From Zygnema cylindricum (taxonomy: Eukaryota; Streptophyta; Zygnematophyceae; Zygnematales; Zygnemataceae), in NCBI GenBank assembly GCA_037447655.1, contig JBBHKE010000165.1, forward strand, positions 217,233 through 281,232: a stretch of 64,000 bases of DNA. Reading direction: 5' to 3'. The number at the start of each line of letters is the position of its first letter. Positions within the stretch are counted from its first letter, which is position 1. The position numbers and the translations under genes were made by a program. Below the pieces are notes generated by a model. The model had not been told where the DNA came from and did no database searches. It saw only the letters and a program-made list of their open reading frames with translations. Positions 1 through 10,400 of this stretch are shown here, piece after piece.

Positions 1-589
1 TCAACTTCGAAAGAGAGCACCAATACTTCCTAGTCGTCAGCCATGTTAACCGTCTGCCTTCAAGGAATAGGTAATGAGTAGCATTAGGCTTCAATGCGCA
101 GCCTTAGCCCTCTAAGACTACCATGCTGTGAGAAATACATAATGGAGAACCTCTGGTACTCCATTAGAATCCCTTTGGCACCGACGTTTTTACCTTAGGC
201 TGATAGCTAACCTCATCACCCCACATTGTCCTAGAGGATGGAGAGTCTTTTAGGGTAATGATGTTTGTTAAGGTTGGTGTGTAAGGTGTGTAACCTTTTA
301 TGTGTAGGTGTAACCTTTTGTGAGTGTATTCCTATTGAAATTTAATCTTCTTCAAAGACAGGCGTATTGTAATCGAACCAGAGAACGGGAGCACCGAGTT
401 GGGAAGTTAAATTTCACAAAGGAGATGAGAGGTGAGAATTATTAAGATAGAGAATTGATGATTTCTAATTTAAAGTTATCCTTATGTGAGTGTTTTCCAA
501 TGTGGATGTGTATTTTCCAATGTGTGGAATGTGTGGTTGGAATTGTTTGTAGTAATGGGATTTTCTGAGAGGTAGGAGATCCTGTTACA
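1..589. other. Left-edge stretch, no gene recognised
   Basis: No coding region or RNA gene is recognisable here. The gypsy protease frame to the right stops matching near 590. On the minus strand the sequence there begins TGTAACAGG right after a G-rich run, which looks like a polypurine tract meeting an LTR start. It resembles the start of the gypsy LTR at 2406 (TGTAACAGGG) but then diverges. It may be another LTR inserted in, or joined to, the gypsy element. The element continues past the window edge, so this is unresolved. Confidence 0.4.
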
Positions 590-1878
590 CCCCACTACTC
601 CAATCGATAGTCGGATTCCATTTTTGCAGCCACGGTTTCCCTAAGATTACCTCATGGTCTCCAAGAGGTAATACATAAAGAGTGTCGTACCATCAGAATC
701 TCCCGATTCCGACGCGTAACTTCGGATTACGATGAGTAATGGATAAGGAACTTCCGTCTGCCAATTGTACCGACTGCTGATCCTTCATAACCACGAGAGA
801 AAGCTTCAACTTTTTCACTGTTGCCTCGTTGATGAAGTTTCCCAATGCTCCGGAGTCCACCATGAAGCCAGTTGCGCGCACTCCGATTTGACTCCGAAAT
901 ATCAATGGGTCTCCTCGTTCACCGGCTAACCTAATGACGTTAAGTTTCCCCTTTCCGGGATTTTTCCTTTTTGGACATTCACGAACCATATGGTCCGGGG
1001 AACCGCACTGGAAGCATAAGCCATTTTGCCTTCTCCGTTGGAGCTCCTCGGGGGACAAGTTGTTGGCCTTGGTCGTGATAATTTTTTTCTTTTTCCGAAG
1101 TATTTTGACCACCTCTTTATCCTCATCAATTGCTCCGAGCTCCATGGGAGTTGGACCATCATCTCGACGCCCCCCTCCACCACTACTCGACCCATAATGA
1201 TAAGGTCGTCGAAAGGTGAAGTCGACGGAATCGGTCCGCTCAGCAAACTGAATGATCGCGGAGAGACTAGGAGTTGTGCTTTCCCGAGCGAGCCATTGTT
1301 CCACATCCCTACGAATGGAGGATTTGAGTCCCTTCACGTAGCGATCCACAGCTTCATCCTCCGTCATCGTAGGTATTTGAACCTTGCACTCCAAAAACTG
1401 TTGCGTAAATTCCAACACCGTAGTGCGTTGCTTCAACACTACGATCCTATCTCTTGAAGGCTTAACTGTATTAACAGGCTGCCAGGCGTCACGGAGTAGT
1501 TGAACGAAGAGAGCCCAAACGGTCGCTATCTCATCATTCTCCACCAATGACCTCCACCATGCACCCGATGCCCCCTTAAAAAGACCACGCGCGTAGTGAA
1601 TCTTCTCACGGTCCGACAGGCTAGGAAAATTCTCGAGATAGTTGCAACAGAGAATAACCACGTGTCTAGGTTCTTGTGTCTTGCAGGGTCGAACTCGTCA
1701 AGAGGTCGTAATTTCGGTCTCCTGTAATCCCTCTCCGTGCCTCCATGAGGTCGCTCACCAAGACGAGATTCCAAAGTTACGACGGTGTTGCTCAGTTGTG
1801 CGTTCTGTAATCTAACGTTTTCTAACTCCTGAGAACTTGAGCTAACATTTCCGTAGTGGACACGCCGTGTTCATCCAT
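590..1878 (-). pseudogene. Ty3/gypsy element G gag-protease (decayed)
   Basis: Gag and protease part of a Ty3/gypsy polyprotein. The likely start is the ATG at 1878, just after the primer binding site. The frame is broken near 1830 and 1640, so the gag N-terminus is in pieces. Readable segments include a capsid-like region ending in a basic stretch, a CCHC zinc knuckle (CFQCGSPDHMVREC, about 1016-975) that binds the RNA genome, and the aspartic protease active site (FMVDSGALGNFIN, about 880-840), with its DSG triad intact. The protein is close to gypsy C at 21.5-22.7 kb. The frame is lost near 590 before any reverse transcriptase. Family assignment is strong; it cannot make a full product. 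Confidence 0.85.
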
Positions 1879-1899
1879 GCTGTCGAGTCATGGGGATAA

Positions 1900-1911
1900 G
1901 CTTTGATACCA
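1900..1911 (-). promoter_or_regulatory. Primer binding site of gypsy G
   Basis: On the minus strand this reads TGGTATCAAAGC, one base from the LTR end. It matches the usual LTR-retrotransposon primer site complementary to the 3' end of initiator tRNA-Met, with one or two changes. Confidence 0.75.
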
Positions 1912-1912
1912 G

Positions 1913-2406
1913 TGTAAAAGGCACAATTTTAGTAAGTACCACAATCCACCACGATGCAAAGCGGAAAGCTCCAAGGATCTTCCCGTAGCAACAGCAGGCG
2001 CACACAGCAGTAACAGACAAGGTTGCGCTTTATTACTCAAGAGAGGATTAAAATATTCAGCGCTCGTTCCGAAGGTCTACTCAAAGAGTCTCTCTCGTAC
2101 TACGTCTGTCTCACTATTTAAACTCACTAGCTGCTAGTCAACCCAATACTGTACAAATGTACACGTGGACCTTCGCAGTCAACCGAGATCTATCCACAAT
2201 ATCCTTCCAGAACTATACGGTAAAATCTACATTCGCGCTGTTGCTATACTGCTACGCTGCGTTGCTATGCTGCACTACATTATTCTACTAAGTTGCTATG
2301 CTGCTATGTTGCGCTGATCTGGAATCGCAGCTGCCCTGCTCTGCAACCGCAACTATAGCAACCGATTTTCTAGCCACTAAGTTCCCAACCTTGTAACCCT
2401 GTTACA
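1913..2406 (-). repeat. 5' LTR of gypsy G
   Basis: A 494-bp LTR starting TGTAACAGGG (at 2406) and ending TTTTACA (at 1913), immediately upstream of the primer site. It is homologous to the LTRs of gypsy C at 20949 and 33486. It contains the family's degenerate run of GCTATGCTGC-like repeats (about 2235-2325). It abuts the leader of copia A1 at 2407, so gypsy G inserted into or truncated A1. The other LTR lies outside the window. Confidence 0.8.
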
Positions 2407-2431
2407 CTTTGATAATTTCTGCTGTTTTTTC

Positions 2432-3245
2432 ATGTCTACTTCCACTACTACTGCTGGTTCTCCGCCTGCAACGGTGGTTGGAAAACAACATGTTATGGGC
2501 ATTTCGTCAAGAATTCCTATCTTCAATGGCCAAAAGTATGCGTATTGGGCGGCAATGTTTGAATCGTTGTTTGAAACTGTTGACTTATTAGGGTTCTTGG
2601 ATGGCTCCCTTGGTGAAACAGATCCAAATTGGGCGAAAAAGAATTCAATGGCAAGGAACAATCTAATTCTTTGTATTTAAGAAAATTTGGTCGTGTCTCG
2701 ACTGAAAATGAAGAAGGCGAGCGAGATTTGGACATCCCTAAAATCCGCTTTTTAGAAAGCGAATGTTCAGGAAGAGCTCTTGGTGGCTGGAAAAATTTGG
2801 GGATAGAAATACACGGGGGGAACTTTGGTTGAGTATTGTGACATTTTTCATGCGCTCATTGATTCTCACTCTTTTGCTGGGGGGTCATTTCCTGTATTTC
2901 AACAGGCAGCTCTGCTTATTAGGGGTCTCCCTGGTAGCATTAAGGGTGTGTCTGTTTAATTAAAAAGTCATGATAAAGCTAGCTGGTCATTTGAGTTAGC
3001 GTATAATCTTATATTGGAGGAAGGAGCTAATATTAAAATCCTTGAGGTAGAAGGAAAGGTTGAAGCTTTTGAAACAAACTTTGACAAAAGAAAACAGTTT
3101 AATCAGAATAGCAATCTGTTTAACCAGAATCACAATCAGTTTAATCATAGGCAGAATAAGACATCTACTACTACTTGTTTCCATTGTTTTGAGAAGGGTC
3201 ATGGATACAGGTACTATCCTAAACTGAAGAAAGATAATAAGACAG
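2432..3245 (+). pseudogene. Copia A1 gag (frameshifted)
   Basis: Starts MSTSTTTAGSPPATVV, the same start as the minus-strand copy A2 at 17.8 kb. The first segment (2432-2680) matches A2 gag until a stop. Frameshifts follow near 2640, 2830 and 2970, and the frame recovers at 3014. An Asn/Gln-rich linker precedes a nucleocapsid zinc knuckle (CFHCFEKGHGYRYY, about 3176-3217) whose last zinc-binding Cys has become Tyr. In a working element gag would package the RNA in cytoplasmic particles; this copy cannot. Confidence 0.8.
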
Positions 3246-4830
3246 GTTTATATAAGCTAGGTTGGCAGCAAAGCCAGTATCACAAAGGTGTTTCTAGATA
3301 TCCTTCCCGTGGAAATGCTCTTTTCTCAGCTTCTGCAACTGATGCAGATGAGTCTCTAAGCTTTAATGAGCAAGAGGAGGCGGATTTATTTGCTATTGGT
3401 TGCCATGGAGGGTCCAAAGGATGCAGAATGGATCATGAACATGGGAGCGTCTACCCACATGTGGTGGAAGAATGCAGCTTTTACCAATGTGCAGCAAACA
3501 TCTCCAAAGAGTATCTACTATGCTTGTGGCACGAGTGTTCAAACCTCAGCTCAGGGTGATGTATCTTTGATGGTAGATGTGGGAGGGCTTTCGGTAGAGA
3601 GAACCCTTCACAATGTTTTGTATGTTCCAGATTTTAAGAAAAATCTTTTTTGTACATCATTAATGTAGAGCAAAGGCTTTGAAGTTGTTCTGAAAGGAGG
3701 GAGACAGGTTCTTAGCAAGAAAGGGAAAGTCGCAATGACAAGAACTAGAGATGCTAGCAAAATGTACCGGATGGACATGGCTGAATATAAAGAAAATGAT
3801 GTTCTCTACTCTAGTGTCGAATCTGATAATGAGTTGTGGCATAAGAGATTAGGACACATGGATTATGATAGTCTAAAGAAAATGGTGAACTCGGGAAAAG
3901 TTGATGGAGTTTCTCTCACATCTCATCGTATAAAATCATGTGATGGTTGTTCATTAGGCAAGATTCACAAATTGCCATTTCCACTGGAAACAGACCATAG
4001 ATCGGAGAAAGTTTTGCAGCTAATGCACTCTGATGTTCTCGGTCCTTCACAAGTGGCTTCGGCTGGAGGTGTCCACTATATGGTCACATTCACAGATGAC
4101 TACTCGAGGTACACCAAAGTTTACTTCATGGAACATAAGAGTGAAGTGTTTACTCACTTCAAACACTACAAAGCGTGGGCGGAAAAGCTTCATGGGGTTC
4201 CAATATTGGCGCTAAGATCGGACAACGGGGGAGAATACACATCAAAGGAATTCGAAGAATTTCTCTTTCAGGAAGGTATCAGTCACAATCTTACAGTTCC
4301 ATATACACCGGAACAAAATGGTGTTTCTCAGAGATTAAATAGGACATTGACAGAGAGTGCTCGGTCCATGCTTGCAGATAAAGGGCTAGATTTGAAATTC
4401 TGGGTTGAAGCGCTTAATTGTGCTGTTTATATTTTAAATAGAATTGCTTCTAGGTCTGTTAGCACTACACCTTATGAGCTTGGGTTGAAGCGCTTAATTG
4501 TGATGTTTATATTTTAAATAGAATTGCTTCTAGGTCTGTTAGCACTACACTTTATGAGCTTTGGACAGGGAAAAAACCTGATGTTAGTCACTTTAAGATC
4601 TTTGGCAGCAAGTGTTTTATTTTAGATACTTCACAGGATAGATGGAAAATGGAGGCTAAAGGCTTACCAGGGATTTTCATAGGGTATGATGATAATGCGA
4701 AAGGATATAGAGTCTTTGTACTTGAGAAACAGAAAGTGATTGTTTCTAGAAATACCCAGATTAAAAATGAACAGGATTCGGTTGACATTTTTAAAGTGCC
4801 AGATAAACCGGCAAAATAAAAGCAAGAATA
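3246..4830 (+). pseudogene. Copia A1 protease-integrase (decayed)
   Basis: The protease active site is mutated to MNMGAS at about 3437; the sister copy A2 keeps DTGAS. After a stop near 3666, the integrase N-terminal HHCC zinc site (WHKRLGHMD...CDGCSLGK) and the core are open from 3735 to 4517. The first two catalytic acids are present (HSDVLGP, RSDNGGE). The third position reads NGVSQRLN, so the DDE glutamate is Gln; A2 has NGVSERLN. An 80-bp tandem duplication at 4402-4561 then shifts the frame. The C-terminal part continues to about 4830 in another frame. Confidence 0.85.
4402..4561 (+). repeat. 80-bp tandem duplication in A1 integrase
   Basis: Two nearly identical 80-bp units, 4402-4481 and 4482-4561, each starting GGGTTGAAGCGCTTAATTGT and ending ATGAGCTT. 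Only two mismatches are visible between them. As 80 is not a multiple of three, the duplication breaks the integrase frame. Confidence 0.95.
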
Positions 4831-5151
4831 TGTCATTTTTCACCATACGCAGCGAGTCTACTTTCCACCGGCATGTGCACACCTCTTCCTTCAAGTCTTC
4901 TGGTGCCTTCACAGGATGCTTCACCACAAGTTACATCTCAAGCGAAAGGAATTGCTACACACTCTGTACTTGTTCAAGTTACAGTTCAAACTAAACAGAA
5001 AAAGCAGAGGTTGCCCACAATTTCAGCCTCAAAATTTCCGGGGGGAAAGAGATCTAGCAGCCGTGTGCAAGCAAGCTCTCAATTTGCTTTTTCTGCAGCT
5101 ACAGAGGAGCCTCTAACGATCCATGAGGCCTTCTCATCACCTGAGAGAAAT

Positions 5152-5674
5152 TAGTGGATCGAGGCGGCAAACGATGAAATGAAATCTATTATAGAGGCAC
5201 AGACATGGGAGTTGCTGGATCTTCTTCCGGGCAAAAAAGCCATCGGCAACAAATGGATATTCAAGGTGAAGCTGAACCCGGACAACACCATCGAAAGGTA
5301 TAAAGCCAGACTAGTGGCCAAAGGGTATAATCAAAAAGCAGGTATTGAGTTTGAAAAAACCTTCTCTCCAGTTGTCAGATTTCCCACTGTCAGAATTTTG
5401 CTAAGTCTAGCGGCTATAGAGAATATGGAAATATAACAAATGGATGTTAAAACTGCTTTCTTGCATGGAGAGTTAGTACAAACCATTTATATGAAACAAC
5501 CTAAAATGTATATAGTAAAGGGAAAGGAAGAATTACTGTGTAAATTGATGAAATCTTTGTATGGGCTAAAACAAGCCCCACGTCAGTGGAATCTGAAGTT
5601 AGATGAGTTTTTGACTAGGCTAGGTTTTAAGAGAATTAGCTCAAATCATTTTGTATATGTTTTACAAAGAGAGG
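5152..5674 (+). pseudogene. Copia A1 reverse transcriptase, 5' part
   Basis: Copia-type RT fingers and palm. Visible motifs are [53 protein letters not shown] and SLYGLKQAPRQWN. One in-frame TAA lies at 5434, just before MDVKTAF. The frame is cut at 5674 by insertion of copia B and continues at 13071 with the catalytic VDD box. Confidence 0.9.
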
Positions 5675-6666
5675 TGTTGAAATAAATGGTATTTTCTACG
5701 TTAGTTAAAAGATTTAAATAAGAGCAAGAAAAATAGAGGCAGTCTGCTTCTAGCTTCTATCTCTAGCCCCCATACTTGTCGTAGTCACTGAAGGCTGGAG
5801 AGGAAGCTAGAGCCATGGCTGCCTATGCTCCTTCTAGAGTCACAAGGTAGAGCCTTGGTAAACTTACCAAAAGGATTGACGGACCCAGGATTTGATCCTG
5901 GTACCTACCATCCGTCAAAGTAGCCGTTAGTCTTACCCTGTAGTCTAAGACCAGTGCTGAAGTATATAGGGTACGATAACTACTTAAATATGACGAATAA
6001 GAGAAGTTCAATTTACTGACAAACGGACCGCAATCACACAGAGACAGTTAAAAATAGAATTACACCTGAAATGTACTACTTGTATTTTTAACGGCTATAA
6101 ATTAAGGCCGACATTAATCTAACGACGGAGAAAGAAGCCGGCGTCGCGGAATGGTCGATTTGGCGGTTTTCGGTCACAACCACAACGGGTGACACGTGGC
6201 AACATGATATTGGATGACGGTATCTCCGGGACATATTATGGCGAACCCGAATATGGCAGGCGTCGTCTTTCTGGCCATATCGTACAATGGCCGTACAGAA
6301 AGTACTTCGGACCAAGTACCTTTCTGTACTGTACACTCAATTGATTGGTTACATACATCAGTAGTAGAGGGTTTAGAGAGGGGTTTAGGACTTAGAAAAT
6401 TAGAGATAGCCGCCTCTCTCTCAGGGGCCTTTTGTATAAAAGGGTCATCTTTGACCATTGATAATTAACTGCTCAGGGGAGCAAATTCAAGGATTTTTTT
6501 TGTGGTAGACTCAGGGGAGTCAGCCCTTCCAAGGGGTGCGGTCTGGTCAGTCTGTATTCTATCAGGGTGTCAGCAATATTCAGACGAAGCTCAAACAATT
6601 GAGGTTATCCTAGAGGCTTCTAGCAAGCTGCCTACTCTGAGTACCTATGGAGGTCTCAGAGTTGCA
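5675..6666 (+). repeat. 5' LTR of copia B
   Basis: A 992-bp LTR running from TGTTGAAATAA to GAGTTGCA. It contains a TATA-like GTATAAAAGGGTC at about 6434, likely the promoter of the element's genomic RNA. An antisense tRNA-like segment lies at 5874-5956. Confidence 0.93.
5874..5956 (-). other. tRNA-like segment, antisense in copia B 5' LTR
   Basis: Read on the minus strand, the segment has a B-box-like GGATCAAATCC (5888-5898) within a perfect 5-bp stem and 7-base loop (CCAGG, ATCAAAT, CCTGG), as in a tRNA T arm. An A-box-like TAGACTACAGGG lies upstream. The acceptor stem does not close and box spacing is longer than in a normal tRNA, so this is tRNA-derived rather than a tRNA gene. Equivalents occur in the other B/D-type LTRs here. 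Confidence 0.5.
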
Positions 6667-6681
6667 GGTTATGGGCCCACC
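6667..6681 (+). promoter_or_regulatory. Primer binding site of copia B (half-tRNA type)
   Basis: Directly after the LTR the sequence is GGTTATGGGCCCACC. This is the complement of the anticodon arm of plant initiator tRNA-Met (GGTGGGCCCATAACC around its CAU anticodon), not of its 3' acceptor end. It implies priming by a cleaved half-tRNA, as known for Drosophila copia. The tRNA sequence is from memory of the plant family; the site itself is seen directly. Confidence 0.8.
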
Positions 6682-7125
6682 CTCTAGGGTGCCCATATTC
6701 AATGGGACAGGGTTCATCTACTGATGAGTATGATGATGATAGCCCTATGTGAGAAAAGATTTTGGGGAATAGTGAGTGGGCGAGTGAAGCGCCCATCCGG
6801 TCCTGCTATTCTTATAGGGTTTGGAGGAAGCAGATTTGGTAGGAAACCAGATCCACCGTCATCAGATGAATCAGAAGACGGAGAAAGCATCGTGATGGAA
6901 AAAGGGAAAGAAAAAGAGGAATCCACACCTATAGCAACCGGATCTGCTTTCATGTCTCCTATACCGAGGAATGAGGAGAATGATATCGATACCTGGGACT
7001 ACAACAACATGGCAGCCAAGCATTTTATCCTCCGTCATCTCACACAAGGACTCGCTGGTCCTCATTTACAGGTGGAAAGGGCATCCGATCTGTGGGATGC
7101 GCTGATAGAGAAGTACCGTAGCGGT

Positions 7126-8174
7126 TGTTGAAATTTATAGATTTCTAGAGTATTTTCTAGGTTTAAATATGTTTTTATAAAAAGAAAAAAGAAAAGGACG
7201 GACAGCCTGCCTCCACCTCCGCTCTCTAGCCCCCATACTTGTTGTAGTCACTGAAGGAAAGAGAGAGAGGTTGATCCATGGCTGCCTTAGTTCAACAGAC
7301 AGCTATTTTTAGTAGGTTACTAAAAATATACTTGACAGACCAGAGATTTGATCCCGGTACCTGCGGTTCGTCAAATCGACCGGTAGCGGTCAGCTTTATC
7401 CTAATAGACTAAGACCAATGCTAAGTGCTATGGTATGTGATAGATATATATTTAGTTCGAAAGGATAAAGTTCATTTAACTAAAACTGCTTACGGCGTAC
7501 ATATATACAGTTTTATAAAGTACGTCGTACGACGCTAATTCAAAACGGATACCACGCATTTTATTTCTACATCGGAACAAATATCGCGCAAGTATTTATT
7601 CCGGCCAAGATTACGTTTCGCATATTATCCAACGGCGCACATCATCGCCGAAATCCTGGATTGGTCACTTTTGCATTAAGTGACGTGGCATCACCTGGCG
7701 CCACGTGGGGAGACATCATTCGGTCGCGGGAATTCCGAGGAACGTACGGATGAGTGGAAAGTATACACGCGTCCACTTATGGCCTTGTCGTACAGAGGCC
7801 GTACATAAAGTACATCGGCAGTAGTACTTTCTAGTACTATACAGTTTTGTGATTGGTTCGTACAGGCAGTAGATAGGAGCTGTGAGAGGGAATTAGGAAA
7901 AACTAGGACTTAGGAAAATTTAGGTAGATAGTCCTCTCTCTCAGAGAGTTTGTATAAATTGGCATCTTTGCCACCCTATAACTTATCGCCTGGTTGGCCT
8001 TTTTTCAGTGATTCTTTTTTCTACGGACTCAGGGGAGTCCAGGCTACACAGGGGTGCAGTCAAATTGTCAGTTTGCCTTCTTGGGCAGCAGTGGTTGTGG
8101 CTTAAAGTGGGTTAGTTAAATACTATCTAGAGGCTTCCTGTATTCTGTGGTCCAATGGAGGACACAGAATTGCA
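7126..8174 (+). mobile_element. Solo LTR (copia D-type) inserted in B gag
   Basis: A 1049-bp LTR starting TGTTGAAATTTATAG and ending CAGAATTGCA, flanked by perfect GCGGT duplications (7121-7125 and 8175-8179). There is no internal region, so the two LTRs of a full element recombined after insertion. Its ends resemble the copia D LTR more than B's own. It carries an antisense tRNA-like segment at 7331-7420 and a likely TATA region at about 7950. It is younger than copia B. Confidence 0.93.
7331..7420 (-). other. tRNA-like segment, antisense in solo LTR
   Basis: On the minus strand, an A-box-like TAGTCTATTAGG is followed about 57 bases later by a B-box-like GGATCAAATC (normal tRNA spacing is about 44). 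The anticodon region is not tRNA-like and the acceptor stem does not pair. Position and orientation within the LTR match the segments in the copia B and D LTRs. Confidence 0.45.
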
Positions 8175-8818
8175 GCGGTACTATTCAGGAACAGAAGCTA
8201 GCAGACCAAAGGATGAATGGATACTTTCACAAAGGAGAGAAGATGCTCGATTTCTGCAATGAGCTGGCTATACTTTTCATGGAGTTAGAGTGTGCCGGAA
8301 AAGCAGAAACCGAGAAGGCAAAGGTACATTGTTTACTCATGAAACTACCCGATGAGTATGAGAACATTGTAAACCGGGTACAGGATCTACCGGACTTCAG
8401 GTGGGTATGGAATTCAGTAGTTGGTATGATCCTCGTCCGAGAGAATACAATCGAAATCCGAAGGGGAGTTAAGAACGGACAAGCCTTGGCGGCTGGAGCA
8501 AGTTGGAGAAACAAAGATTCACGGAAACCCCTTGGAAGTCATGGAAGGGAAGACCTGAAAAATCAATCCGATGAATCCGGAACGAGGGGACCAAAGGGGC
8601 TTTGTCACTTTTGTAAGAAACCTGGGCATTACATGGCAGAATGCACCAAACTGACCGAGCTTCGGATAAAGGAGGGACAGACCGAGGGTCAAACACGAGG
8701 GAAGAACAAGGCACTTGTCACACAGGTACTCGAGGAGGAATCCGATGAGGAGGACGACGAACTTCTTTTGGATGAGGAGTTGGAGGCAAAAACAGAAGTC
8801 GAAATTCCACGAAAGTAG

Positions 8819-10400
8819 AAATGTGCTTTCGGTGGACTGAAAGGTGAAGGAGGCTGGATTGTGGATTCAGGTGCATCTATGCACATGTGCAAAGATAAGC
8901 ATCTGTTTACTAAGCTGAGAAAGATCCCTACAGTAGAGATTGAATATGGGGATGGGAGGGTAGTGACCACTACGTATGTAGGATCGGTAGATCTGAAAAT
9001 CGTAGTGGAAGGAAAAACCTCAATAGTTACGTTCTCCGATGTATTCTTTATTCCGGAGTTAAACAAGAATCTTATCTCTACGTCTGTATTAGATGATAAA
9101 GGATTTGAAACTAGCACCAGAAAAGGAGTCTTTACAGCTAGCTTTGAGGAAGATGTGTATTTCACTGCTGAGAAAGGTAGCCAAGGAATGTTCAGGCTTG
9201 CTTTAAGTAATGAAAAACTCAAACTTTACTATGTTGGTGTCAATGAGATTATGTTGTGGAATAAGAGACTTGGGGATGTGAATCTAGATAAGTTAAGAGA
9301 AATGAAAAAGTTGGGAGTAGTTGAAGGGATACGCTTTGGGGAAAATGATAATGTGAGTGATTGCAGTGGGTGTGCTCAAGGTAAAGCACACAGATTACCA
9401 TTCCCATAGGAAGCAACTTATAAAGGAGAAAAAGTTCTTGATTTGGTGCACACGGACATTTGGGGACCGGCGAGAGTGCCATCACCCGGAGGCAAAAGAT
9501 TAATGCTAACCATTACTGATGATTGGTCCCGGTACTCTCGAGTATACTTTCTGAAAAATAAATCAGAAACTCCGGAGTATTTCAAACAATATAAGGCATG
9601 GGTCGAGAAACTTCACGAGACCTCAATAAAGACGGTGAGAAGTGACAATGGAGGAGAATATACCTCCAATCAGTTTGAAGAGTTCTTAAGGGAGGATGGT
9701 GTTCAACATCAAAAGACAGTTCCAGAAAACCCGGAACAGAATGGTGTTGCCGAGAGATTGAATAAGACACTAAATGACAGTGCACGGAGTATGTTGTCAG
9801 ATAAAAGGATAGGAAAAAGATTTTGGGAAGAAGCTATGAATTGTGCAAATTATTTGAGAAACAGAGTTCTAACTTCGGCGGTGAAAGGCCAAACTCCATA
9901 TGAGAAATAGACCGGCCGAAAACCAGATCTATCTCATTTAAAGGTTTTCGGTAGTAAAGTCTTCAGTTTAGATACAGATAAATCAAACTGGAAACTAGAT
10001 CCTAAAAGGAAACCAGGATACTTGCTAGGATATGATGAGGATGAAAAAGGGTATAGAGTATATTATCTAAAGAGAGAAGATATAATCTTAGTTAAACATC
10101 TGGTAGCTATGGATGAAGGGAAGTCGGTAGATCCCTTTAAATCCTCAAAACCAGTCAGAATCAGAGTTGAATCAGACAATTCTGATGACTTTCATCTCCC
10201 TAACTATCCGGGTTTTCAAGAAGACGACACTCTTGCAGGTTTGGATGATATCCTTGCCGATTCAAAACAGACAGAGAAAGACTTGAACTTGGAAACACCA
10301 ATGACACAAGCGGAAGACGTGGTGGAAACGGATATGGATCCAAGGGATAGGGGAGAAGCCGTGGTGAATCGAAAGAATCCACGAGAACCATCTATTCCAG
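8819..10400 (+). pseudogene. Copia B protease-integrase
   Basis: The protease motif WIVDSGASMHMC is intact at about 8854-8889. In the integrase N-terminus, the zinc-binding site reads WNKRLGDVN where copia D has WHKQLGHVH, so both His are lost, while the CSGC pair remains. A TAG at 9406 precedes the core. The core then has all three catalytic acids (HTDIWGP, RSDNGGEY, NGVAERLN). A TAG at 9908 follows, then the GYDEDEKGYRVY region that ends the integrase. The linker to RT is rich in Asp, Glu and Ser. The frame is otherwise the same as gag, so the ancestor was probably one long polyprotein. Confidence 0.9.

Larger units (their letters stand above)
6702..8818 (+). pseudogene. Copia B gag, split by a solo LTR
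   Basis: Gag lies in two parts, 6702-7125 and 8180-8818, interrupted by the solo LTR at 7126-8174. The first ATG (6702) soon meets a stop. The gag frame is open from 6724, so the N-terminus is damaged. The protein has the UBN2-like gag core (NNMAAKHFILRHLTQGLAGPHL and the ELEC...LMKLPDEYENIV region). A complete zinc knuckle CHFCKKPGHYMAEC follows at about 8603-8644, then an acidic tail. Gag ends EIPRK and a TAG (8816-8818), after which the protease continues in the same frame. Copia D has a TAG at the same place. Confidence 0.85.

Noticed and set aside
7126-8174. Reading this LTR as part of copia B's leader or an intron in gag
   Set aside because: Perfect GCGGT duplications and TG...CA ends show it is an inserted solo LTR, and gag homology resumes exactly after it.
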